Source: a virus
Strand: one strand, 5' to 3'
DNA: 64,000 nucleotides
Virus record (IMG/VR): IMGVR_UViG_3300028394_000001
Span: 106,521 to 170,520 of that record
Under the pieces are notes generated by a model. The model did not search any database and was not told the DNA's origin. It worked only from the letters and a program-made list of their open reading frames with translations. Shown here in pieces: positions 1-5,896 of this stretch (positions within the stretch are counted from its first letter, which is position 1; each line of letters begins with the position of its first letter). Both the position numbers and the translations under genes were made by a program.

Positions 1-75
1 TACAAGGCCCATGCGGACCGTATTGACAATGCTATGCTTCTATTTGGTCGTTACTATAGAGGTCTTTGGGACTGA
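1..75 (+). CDS. C-terminal end of an unidentified protein (partial)
   Basis: The first 24 codons of the window are open and end at TGA 73-75, giving a tail that finishes in RYYRGLWD. The 5' part lies outside the window, so the family cannot be named. The stop overlaps the ATG of the next gene, the tight packing typical of this phage. Confidence 0.6.
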   Translation, partial: YKAHADRIDNAMLLFGRYYRGLWD

Positions 76-218
76 TGGACTACGATACAATTGGTCGTGA
101 GTTGGTTGAAATGTTTGGTGATAAACTGCCTGATCCCATACATGAACCAATTCGTTTTGCGTACTATATAAAATTATATAACTATGAAAAGGCGGTGAAA
201 GATGAGCCACGAGGATGA
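75..218 (+). CDS. Small conserved-type phage protein, 47 aa
   Basis: A 47-codon frame starts with MDYDTIGREL and ends RG at TGA 216-218. Its ATG shares base 75 with the previous stop and its 3' end overlaps the next start at 202, so it fills a slot in a chain of overlapping genes. The composition is that of a soluble small protein with no membrane segment or recognised motif. Similar short proteins beside the next gene are familiar from marine T4-like phages, but no function is known to me. It is too short for ordinary ORF cut-offs. Confidence 0.65.
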   Translation: MDYDTIGRELVEMFGDKLPDPIHEPIRFAYYIKLYNYEKAVKDEPRG

Positions 219-492
219 CAAATTCAAACATAGCAAACGCCTACTCAAAGATGAGAATGCTGTAAACAAGCAGACTAAAATTGCCAAAGCATTTGGTGTA
301 CAGGTTAAAGAACCACATAAATTTGCCAAGAAACATGCAATGAATTGTGGCAATCCAAATTGTGTAATGTGTGGTAATCCGCGCAAAGTGTTTAAAGAAC
401 CAACACAACAAGAAAAGCGCCTGTTTCAGGACGTTGATGCACAAACAAACAAACATAGTAATGGTTTGAATATAAATGAAGAAAACATATGA
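202..492 (+). CDS. Conserved phage protein with clustered cysteines, 96 aa
   Basis: This basic protein starts MSHEDDKFKHSKRLL. Near residues 49-60 it has a Cys cluster (NCGNPNCVMCGNP, spacing C-x4-C-x2-C) that could form a small metal-binding or nucleic-acid-binding element, although a classic zinc finger needs a fourth ligand that is not obvious. It overlaps the 47-aa gene upstream and the 168-aa gene downstream (4 nt, ATGA type). I recognise the HAMNCGNPNCVMCGNPRK signature as common in T4-like phages without a known role. Confidence 0.75.
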   Translation: MSHEDDKFKHSKRLLKDENAVNKQTKIAKAFGVQVKEPHKFAKKHAMNCGNPNCVMCGNPRKVFKEPTQQEKRLFQDVDAQTNKHSNGLNINEENI

Positions 493-995
493 GTAATTTA
501 GTTAAGCACGCTGAGAAAGAGTTGGACCTTCTAGGTTTGACTGATAGTGATGAATACAATGCTTCGATGCGTAAACATGTTCTACACATGGTTAAAGAAT
601 TTGCAGCTGAAGGACATTCTGGTTTCTCTGCGATTTATGCAATTAGTGTTCTGACAAAATTACTAAAGTATGAACCACTAACACCATTGATTGGTGAAGA
701 TTCTGAATGGACTGATGTAACACCTTACGGAGATGGAGGTCCACATTGGCAAAATAACCGACATGGTTCTGTATTTAAAGATGCTGATGGTTTTTGTTAT
801 GATATTGATGGTAAGGTATTCTGGGACTGGGCCAAAGATGGTGACGGTAAACCATATAAATGCCATTACACATGTTTTGAATCTCGTACTCCTGTGACAT
901 TTCCTTATAATATACCTGATGAACCAATCTATGAATATCGACATACCGTTGATGATGGTAGTATTCCTCTGCAAAACGAAGATGGTTTTATCTGA
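489..995 (+). CDS. Hypothetical protein, 168 aa
   Basis: The frame starts at ATG 489, which overlaps the upstream stop, and ends in a one-base overlap with the next gene at 995. The protein is acidic. It has an N-terminal helical half (residues ~1-60, EKELDLLGL...MVKEFAAEGHSGFSAIYAI) and a C-terminal half rich in aromatic residues, Asp and Gly. No catalytic motif is evident. The position among early-type small genes suggests an accessory role only. Confidence 0.65.
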   Translation: MSNLVKHAEKELDLLGLTDSDEYNASMRKHVLHMVKEFAAEGHSGFSAIYAISVLTKLLKYEPLTPLIGEDSEWTDVTPYGDGGPHWQNNRHGSVFKDADGFCYDIDGKVFWDWAKDGDGKPYKCHYTCFESRTPVTFPYNIPDEPIYEYRHTVDDGSIPLQNEDGFI

Positions 996-1252
996 TGAAA
1001 TCGATATTTAATTATTTTGAGGCAAAGAATAGGTTGCGTGAAGCTAAAAAAACTATCCTAATGATGGGTGGTGAAGATGAATGTCAACCTATGCTTCTAG
1101 GCCAAAGAGACTTCTTGGAATTAGAAGTTGATTATTACCGTGATGAAATGGTATCCTTAGGATATGTGACCTTGACAATCGTTTGTCTTTGTGTTATACT
1201 GTATTTTGTAAATAACTTTTTAGGACTATATGAAAATCCCTTCCACTTTTAA
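995..1252 (+). CDS. Small single-pass membrane protein, 85 aa
   Basis: A charged N-terminal region with a helix of alternating charges (residues ~8-55) is followed by a hydrophobic stretch at about residues 58-75 (VTLTIVCLCVILYFV), which reads as one membrane segment close to the C terminus. The topology suggests a tail-anchored inner-membrane protein. A near-consensus sigma70 promoter lies inside its 3' part (1172-1200) and seems to serve the next gene. Function unknown. Confidence 0.6.
   Translation: MKSIFNYFEAKNRLREAKKTILMMGGEDECQPMLLGQRDFLELEVDYYRDEMVSLGYVTLTIVCLCVILYFVNNFLGLYENPFHF
1172..1200 (+). promoter_or_regulatory. Sigma70-type promoter inside the upstream gene
   Basis: A perfect TTGACA (1172-1177) and TATACT (1195-1200) are separated by exactly 17 nt. 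The predicted start is near 1207, just ahead of the ATG at 1230. This is close to the host housekeeping consensus and suggests early transcription of the small genes from 1230 onward. Confidence 0.6.
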
Positions 1253-1409
1253 ACTATCTAAAAGAAACAAGACTATGCTTGCGCTGTTGCCATTCTCAAA
1301 TAGAGAACAACGTGAGGCTATGAAACGAAACATGATTCAAGCTCAATACATTGCATCAACATCTGAACGATATATGATGGGTGTGAATGCTAAGGGCAAA
1401 GACGAATAA
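1230..1409 (+). CDS. Small basic phage protein, 59 aa
   Basis: The frame runs from ATG 1230 to TAA 1407-1409 and begins MKIPSTFKLSKRN; it overlaps the upstream coding end by 23 nt in another frame. It is Met- and Arg-rich with a likely helical body (NREQREAMKRNMIQAQYIASTS). A strong sigma70-type promoter lies 30 nt upstream. Similar short proteins are familiar in T4-like phages; function unknown. Confidence 0.6.
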   Translation: MKIPSTFKLSKRNKTMLALLPFSNREQREAMKRNMIQAQYIASTSERYMMGVNAKGKDE

Positions 1410-1412
1410 ATA
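1405..1412 (+). promoter_or_regulatory. Candidate late promoter (AATAAATA)
   Basis: AATAAATA matches the NATAAATA late-promoter motif known for marine T4-like phages and lies 30 nt upstream of the ATG at 1442. It overlaps the stop of the 59-aa gene. This is a short motif in an AT-rich genome, so it is only suggestive. Confidence 0.35.
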
Positions 1413-1441
1413 CAACCTAATCACTAACTTGAAAGAATATT

Positions 1442-1741
1442 ATGAGCACATTTATCGAAGTATTTTCTGTTGAAAAAAACACCAAAGTAATTATCAATCT
1501 AGATTCAATTCTAGAAATTGCACCGCTGCGTGATGGTGGATGTAATTTGTTTTTCCCTGATGCTGCGGCCGTCGGTGGTAAAAACTCTATGAAGGTTACA
1601 GATTCTTATTCAATGTTCCAGCAATTTGCATTGCAAACAGTATCAACTGAAGATATTGCAGCACGAATTCAAAGGATGCAACCGCAAGAAGAACGTCGTG
1701 GTCCAGGTCGACCACCAAAAGTAACTTCTAGTGTTGAATAA
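1442..1741 (+). CDS. Hypothetical protein with C-terminal AT-hook-like motif, 99 aa
   Basis: An ordered N-terminal part (residues 1-75, beginning MSTFIEVFSVEKN) is followed by a basic tail containing RRGPGRPPK at about residues 85-93. The GRP core flanked by basic residues is the AT-hook signature for minor-groove binding in AT-rich DNA. This suggests a DNA-associated protein, but the motif is short. The stop overlaps the start of the MazG-like gene at 1741. Confidence 0.6.
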   Translation: MSTFIEVFSVEKNTKVIINLDSILEIAPLRDGGCNLFFPDAAAVGGKNSMKVTDSYSMFQQFALQTVSTEDIAARIQRMQPQEERRGPGRPPKVTSSVE

Positions 1742-2013
1742 TGGAAAAAAACCGAGAAGTATTGTTAATTGCACAAGAAGAATGTGCAGAGGTAATACAA
1801 GCGATTAGTAAATGTTTTAGGTTTGGCCTCGATAATATTAAACCAGGTAAACCTAAAACTAATCGTGAACACCTAGAAGAAGAAATTGGCGATGTAATGG
1901 CAATGATTTATATGTGTTATGATTTAAAAATTATTGATCCTGTTAAAGTGCGTGAAGCACAAGAAAACAAAATTGAAAAACTTAAACAATGGTCTACCTT
2001 ATTTGATGAGTAA
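1741..2013 (+). CDS. MazG-like nucleotide pyrophosphohydrolase, 90 aa
   Basis: This is a small all-helical protein with the MazG-type metal-binding pattern: EECAEVIQAISK near residues 13-24 (ExxE) and LEEEIGDVMAMI near 45-56 (EExxD). Members hydrolyse (d)NTPs or (p)ppGpp to monophosphates; phage copies are thought to clean nucleotide pools or alter the stringent response. The length fits the single-domain MazG-like family rather than full MazG. It starts on the last base of the AT-hook gene and overlaps the next gene by 8 nt. Confidence 0.8.
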   Translation: MEKNREVLLIAQEECAEVIQAISKCFRFGLDNIKPGKPKTNREHLEEEIGDVMAMIYMCYDLKIIDPVKVREAQENKIEKLKQWSTLFDE

Positions 2014-2281
2014 CATTTTAAAATGGATTGGTAATGATTACAAAAGTAATAGAATACGTTTTTGTTTTGAGGTCCTTGCTTGGGCTATATCTATTGGTTG
2101 TTCTATCACTATGGCCCTCACCGTGCCTAATCCCCCCCTTCTTATCATGTACCCAATCTGGATTACAGGTTGTTTTATATACGCTGGGTGCGCTTATAGT
2201 CGGCGTTCCTTTGGTATGCTCGCTAATTATTGCTTATTGGTCACCATCGACTTTATCGGATTACTAAGGATGATACTGTGA
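2006..2281 (+). CDS. Multi-pass small membrane protein, 91 aa
   Basis: I place the start at ATG 2006 (MSNILKWIGNDYK), overlapping the MazG-like stop, rather than at the upstream in-frame ATG at 1934 that lies inside that gene. Three hydrophobic segments are visible at about residues 21-38, 44-60 and 68-88, giving a likely three-helix inner-membrane protein. No transporter family is confidently assignable. It ends in a 4-nt GTGA overlap with the next gene. Confidence 0.65.
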   Translation: MSNILKWIGNDYKSNRIRFCFEVLAWAISIGCSITMALTVPNPPLLIMYPIWITGCFIYAGCAYSRRSFGMLANYCLLVTIDFIGLLRMIL

Positions 2282-2511
2282 AATTAACTACAGGTTCATT
2301 TACTATTCCACCAGTTCAAACACCACCACCATCTCAGGTTTTTGTGATGCCTGATCCAGTCAGTTATGAGTTTCGAGTGGTTGAGTTTATGAAAGATGGA
2401 AAAATAGATAAGGTTGCTTTACAGTTTTGTATGCATACACATGACCAATACGGAAACATTAAACTACACGGAACTTGGGAAGGAGTTCCAAGAATTCAAT
2501 TACCGCTATGA
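2278..2511 (+). CDS. Hypothetical protein, GTG start, 77 aa
   Basis: GTG 2278 is chosen over an in-frame ATG at 2230. It overlaps the upstream TGA as GTGA, and an AAGGA lies about 7 nt upstream (2267-2271). The protein begins VKLTTGSFTIPPV and has a Pro-rich N terminus followed by a mixed beta-type domain (YEFRVVEFMKDGKIDKVALQ). No known motif. It overlaps the next start (ATG 2508). Confidence 0.6.
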   Translation: MKLTTGSFTIPPVQTPPPSQVFVMPDPVSYEFRVVEFMKDGKIDKVALQFCMHTHDQYGNIKLHGTWEGVPRIQLPL

Positions 2512-3077
2512 ATATCTTTTACCTCGACCATGATCCAAAAGTGTGTGCAGAAATGCACAATGACAAACATTGTATTAAAATGATTCTTGAATATGCACAA
2601 CTACTCTCAACTGCTCATCGTGTTCTTGACGGGACTATTATCGACCGCCTCAGTTCTTCTGGTCGTAAACAAAAAGCATATGTACTTGCCGATAACCGTG
2701 ACGCCACTCTTTACTCTGCTACTCATATCAATCACCCATCGGCAGTTTGGGTAAGACAATCCCGTGACAATTATGCATGGTTGTGGGATCTTTTAAAAGC
2801 TTTGTGTAAAGAATACACATATCGTTATGGTAAAGTGCATAAAGTTGAGCGTGATGGTCTACTTTGGGAATTATGGCATGTTCCTACAAAAATTCACCAA
2901 CAAGAACATCCTACTTTTACTGAACCAACACCAGCTATGCCTGATGAAGTAAAAATTGCCGGTGATTCTATTGCATCATATCGGAATTATTATATAAATA
3001 ATAAGACGCACCTAGCCTCATGGCGTGGTAAGATTAACTCTCGTAATGTTCCAGGATGGTATAATGCCCAGCTATGA
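2508..3077 (+). CDS. Conserved T4-like phage protein, 189 aa
   Basis: The start is ATG 2508 (MNIFYLDHDPKVCAEMHNDK), overlapping the upstream TGA. Conserved-looking blocks include HNDKHCIKMILEYAQLL, ADNRDATLYSATHINHPSAVWVR and the tail HLASWRG...VPGWY. The many His, Asp and Arg residues suggest an enzyme or nucleic-acid protein. I recognise the pattern as a recurrent marine T4-like family but do not know a function. A relation to pyrimidine-dimer glycosylases was considered and cannot be supported from the sequence. Confidence 0.7.
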   Translation: MNIFYLDHDPKVCAEMHNDKHCIKMILEYAQLLSTAHRVLDGTIIDRLSSSGRKQKAYVLADNRDATLYSATHINHPSAVWVRQSRDNYAWLWDLLKALCKEYTYRYGKVHKVERDGLLWELWHVPTKIHQQEHPTFTEPTPAMPDEVKIAGDSIASYRNYYINNKTHLASWRGKINSRNVPGWYNAQL

Positions 3078-3342
3078 TTTCTTAAACAAAGATACAAACG
3101 AAGTAGAAGAACACCGTATGAGAATTGCGGAACTAGATTCGTTTGTTGAAAACAATCCACATCTTGAACGCTATCACACAGCACATAATCTTCCAATTAT
3201 GTCCGACGGCTCTCGTATGTCTGTTCCTGGTATTGGTCAGGCACATATGGCCTTTGAGCGTGGTGTCATCCAGCGCATGAAAGAATCCATTCCAGGAAAC
3301 ACAATGTCAGGTCATAAAACAAAGTTGCCTAGAGAATGGTAA
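3064..3342 (+). CDS. Small conserved phage protein, 92 aa
   Basis: The start is ATG 3064 (MPSYDFLNKDTNEVEEHRM), 14 nt inside the upstream gene; an alternative in-frame ATG at 3025 lies deep within it. The N terminus resembles the MPTYDF start of FmdB-like zinc-ribbon proteins, but no cysteines are present, so the metal site would be lost. The C-terminal half is basic and likely helical. Function unknown. Confidence 0.65.
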   Translation: MPSYDFLNKDTNEVEEHRMRIAELDSFVENNPHLERYHTAHNLPIMSDGSRMSVPGIGQAHMAFERGVIQRMKESIPGNTMSGHKTKLPREW

Positions 3343-3491
3343 TCAATCGTCCTTATCGCATTCCCGCACTTCTTGGTACTGGCTTTTACAAACAGCCACA
3401 AAAACAACAAGCACAACCCAAGAAAGTCCCACAAACCAAAGTAGCTGCTTTACTAAAGAAGGATTCTGCAACAACAAAAACCTCCAAATAA
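3336..3491 (+). CDS. Small Lys/Gln-rich protein, 51 aa
   Basis: The frame runs from ATG 3336 to TAA 3489-3491 and begins MVINRPYRIPALLG; the rest is rich in K, Q, P and A (low complexity, strongly basic). Its start overlaps the end of the upstream gene and it fills the gap before phoH. Support is positional plus codon use, so it is moderately likely to be real. A disordered nucleic-acid-binding peptide is possible. Confidence 0.5.
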   Translation: MVINRPYRIPALLGTGFYKQPQKQQAQPKKVPQTKVAALLKKDSATTKTSK

Positions 3492-3517
3492 TCCCGCAAC
3501 AACAACAAGGATGTTTC

Positions 3518-4282
3518 ATGGCAAGCAATAGAAAAACAGCAATACAAAAACGTGATGATTCAATTGAAGGTGATGAGGTAACACACAGACACCAACCCGT
3601 TTCAAACTCACTAAAAATAAAATTAGACCATTTAAAAACATTTGAAGCACTAACACAAAATCAACAAAAGTTCTTTGACGCATACAAAACAGGTGATTAC
3701 TTTATTGGCCTATTAGGATCACCAGGTGTAGGTAAAACATTCTTAGCATTGTATCGTGCAATCGAAGAAGTATTAAACAAGGATAATCCTTTTACACATA
3801 TTGTAGTTGTTCGTTCCGCTGTACAGGTAAGAGACCAAGGTTTTGTTCCTGGTACATTGGATGAAAAGATGGAGATTTATGAAGTGCCTTACAAAGAAAT
3901 TTGTGAGACACTTTTTGGTCGTTCTGATGCATGGGAAAGATTAAAGGAACAAGGTTACGCTAGATTCATTTCAACTACCGCTATTCGTGGTATCTCTATT
4001 GACAACTCTATCATTATTGTAGATGAATGCCAGTCAATGACATTTCATGAATTGAGTTCGGTTATCTCCCGTGTTGGCCATCGTTCAAAGATTATATTTG
4101 TTGGTGACCTGAAACAGAATGACCTAATTAAGAGTAAACATGATATATCGGGCCTTGCTGAGTTTTTGAATGTTGCAAGACATATGGATGAGTTTACTGA
4201 AATTTTATTTACACCAAACGACATTGTTCGCAGCAGTTTGGTCAAATCATGGATTGTTGCCTGCGATAAATTAGGAATATAA
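3518..4282 (+). CDS. phoH: PhoH-like P-loop ATPase
   Basis: This is a 254-aa protein with Walker A GSPGVGKT at residues 67-74 and Walker B IIIVDE at about 165-170, followed by the PhoH-type GDLKQND motif. The order and spacing match the PhoH family, which is almost universal in marine myoviruses and is thought to be an ATP-dependent RNA-related enzyme. Its role in infection is unsettled. An AAGGA lies upstream of ATG 3518. The stop overlaps the start of the oxygenase island (ATG 4282), so phoH may be co-transcribed with it. Confidence 0.92.
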   Translation: MASNRKTAIQKRDDSIEGDEVTHRHQPVSNSLKIKLDHLKTFEALTQNQQKFFDAYKTGDYFIGLLGSPGVGKTFLALYRAIEEVLNKDNPFTHIVVVRSAVQVRDQGFVPGTLDEKMEIYEVPYKEICETLFGRSDAWERLKEQGYARFISTTAIRGISIDNSIIIVDECQSMTFHELSSVISRVGHRSKIIFVGDLKQNDLIKSKHDISGLAEFLNVARHMDEFTEILFTPNDIVRSSLVKSWIVACDKLGI

Positions 4283-4878
4283 TGATTGATGATGTGTTAT
4301 GTATTGAAGGTATCTTTGATGATCCGCAAGAAATTATAAATTTGGCGAAGAAACAAAGATACTATTCTTGTGAAGATAATCCTACAGTAAAAAATACAAA
4401 TATCAAGTATAGTGGTGAGAGAACCGACCATTTAGCCAACATATTGAGTGATGGTGAATACTATGAATTAACTAAGAAAATCATAAGTAAAATATTCAAA
4501 AATGTACCATCGTCAAATATAAAGGCTCAAATTATTTGTTTGTTTCACTATCTAACTGAAATGGACATACCGAACAGTTCTTGGATACACAAAGATACAT
4601 CATTGTATTCTGGTGTGATATATTTAAGTGAAGGTTTCAATGATAAATATAATAACCATGGTACCAAAATAATCATAGGCCGTGACGTTTTAAATTACCG
4701 CAATGAATTCAATAAGTTAATCCTATATCGTGGAGACTACTCACATTCGGCTAATTTTGGTTTTGGTCAAACTATAGATAATTCAAGACTAACATTAAAT
4801 TTCTTCATAAATGAAATAATGATTGATATGAAAAATGAAAATAAGGTAAAAGAGAAATACTATGATTACAAAACATGA
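4282..4878 (+). CDS. 2OG-Fe(II) oxygenase-like protein 1
   Basis: This 198-aa protein carries the elements of the double-stranded beta-helix dioxygenase core: an HxD pair at His103/Asp105 (WIHKDTSLYSGVIYL), a distal His155 (YRGDYSHSANFG) and an Arg169 (DNSRLTLNFF) in the position that binds the 2-oxoglutarate carboxylate. The family couples 2OG decarboxylation to hydroxylation or related oxidation of proteins, nucleic acids or small molecules. It is first in a run of four such genes around a radical SAM enzyme and a halogenase, so a protein or peptide substrate is inferred. It overlaps phoH by one base and the next gene by 17 nt. Confidence 0.75.
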   Translation: MIDDVLCIEGIFDDPQEIINLAKKQRYYSCEDNPTVKNTNIKYSGERTDHLANILSDGEYYELTKKIISKIFKNVPSSNIKAQIICLFHYLTEMDIPNSSWIHKDTSLYSGVIYLSEGFNDKYNNHGTKIIIGRDVLNYRNEFNKLILYRGDYSHSANFGFGQTIDNSRLTLNFFINEIMIDMKNENKVKEKYYDYKT

Positions 4879-5446
4879 ATGGTGGTCAACACCTGTTTGG
4901 GAGATTGAAACAGGATTTGATGAATATTTTAATTTGTGTTTTAGAAATGAATTACTTGATTTGATTTGTGCAAGTGAACATAACAAATATGTCGATATTT
5001 GGACAGTAGATTCCGACTATTGCAGACAATTGAAGAATAAAATATATGAAATGATGGATTTAATTTTACCTGAATATTTTTCAAACTACCACGAATCAAA
5101 ACCCTTTATATCAAATGGATGGGTGAATCAGCAAAAACCAGGACAATCATTTCCACTACACAGTCATGGTGAAAGTGTGGTGGCTTGCGTGTATTATATA
5201 GAAACTTATGAGAATAGTGGTGACCTTCTGATAGTAGATCCAAGGGGTTCTGTTGTTTGGGATTTGAATGTTGAGAATGGTGTAAACTCAGTAAAATATA
5301 AAAGAATTACACCAAAGGCAGGTAAAATGGTCTTATTTCCATCGTATCTATTACATTCAGTTGAAGAAAATAAGTCAGAAAAAACAAGATTTGGCATTGC
5401 TACAAATATACATATTCCCACGAAACACTATATAAATGACAGATAA
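4862..5446 (+). CDS. 2OG-Fe(II) oxygenase-like protein 2 (Oxy_5 type)
   Basis: In this 194-aa protein the metal site reads HSH (His100/His102) with distal His165 (LLHSVEEN) and Arg176 (TRFGIATN). This is the pattern of the 2OG-FeII_Oxy_5 group often seen in T4-like marine phages, where the second ligand is His rather than Asp. It shares the insert DLLIVDPRGSVVWD (residues ~121-134) with the later protein at 8674, so the two are paralogues. It sits directly before the late promoter and the Cys-rich gene. Substrate unknown; modification of a virion protein is inferred from context. Confidence 0.8.
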   Translation: MITKHEWWSTPVWEIETGFDEYFNLCFRNELLDLICASEHNKYVDIWTVDSDYCRQLKNKIYEMMDLILPEYFSNYHESKPFISNGWVNQQKPGQSFPLHSHGESVVACVYYIETYENSGDLLIVDPRGSVVWDLNVENGVNSVKYKRITPKAGKMVLFPSYLLHSVEENKSEKTRFGIATNIHIPTKHYINDR

Positions 5447-5449
5447 ATA
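5442..5449 (+). promoter_or_regulatory. Candidate late promoter (GATAAATA) before the Cys-rich gene
   Basis: GATAAATA fits the T4-like late motif and lies 24 nt upstream of ATG 5474, leaving room for a short leader with a ribosome site (GGAGAA near 5461). It would place the Cys-rich gene and its maturation enzymes under late, structural-phase control. Confidence 0.5.
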
Positions 5450-5473
5450 GACCATATCTTCGGAGAACAAAAA

Positions 5474-5875
5474 ATGACATTACCAAACACATCTCAAGGA
5501 ATATCTTTTCAAAATATAAGAGATGAAACGGGCCAACCTGCGGGTTTTTCCGCATCTATGCAATGGGTCAAGGACAACAGCAAACTCACAAAAGGCGGCG
5601 CCACTGGTGTTATTAATGACATGGGATCCCTACGCGATAAGGCATATTATAGAGATAATACTTCAGGCAATTGTAGTAATGGTAATTGTACATCTAATTG
5701 TAATTGCGGTAATAAAAATTGCAGTAATTGTATTATTACTGGCACCGTAAATTGTGCAAATTGCGATGCTTCGGCTTTTATCCAACCGAATTGTAATTGC
5801 AATTGTACATATAATTGTACCACTTCGTCAACATCTTTTAACTGTGATTGTTGGATCTGTGCTTGTACTTGGTAA
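5474..5875 (+). CDS. Asn-Cys-rich protein, probable substrate of the modification island, 133 aa
   Basis: Residues 1-65 form an ordinary-looking leader (MTLPNTSQGISFQNIRDE...), reminiscent of the short ISFxxIRxE starts of phage tail-decoration proteins. Residues 67-131 hold 16 cysteines (67, 72, 76, 78, 83, 86, 94, 97, 107, 109, 111, 115, 124, 126, 129, 131); 13 are directly preceded by Asn. The protein ends CDCWICACTW, with Trp127 and Trp133. A leader plus Cys-rich core next to a radical SAM/SPASM enzyme is the architecture of a RiPP precursor, and the Trp residues suit the neighbouring halogenase. Alternatives are a metallothionein-like metal binder or a disulfide-rich virion spike. No family is recognised. 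Confidence 0.75.
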   Translation: MTLPNTSQGISFQNIRDETGQPAGFSASMQWVKDNSKLTKGGATGVINDMGSLRDKAYYRDNTSGNCSNGNCTSNCNCGNKNCSNCIITGTVNCANCDASAFIQPNCNCNCTYNCTTSSTSFNCDCWICACTW

Positions 5876-5896
5876 TTTAATAAACTAGGAAAAAAT

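Noticed and set aside
2230-2511. Use of the upstream ATG at 2230 for the 77-aa gene
   Set aside because: The 16 extra residues lie within the membrane-protein gene; the GTG at 2278 has a ribosome site and the stop/start overlap typical of this region.
2508-3077. Pyrimidine-dimer glycosylase (DenV-like)
   Set aside because: Beyond an aromatic C terminus I find no specific match to the DenV catalytic N terminus or length.
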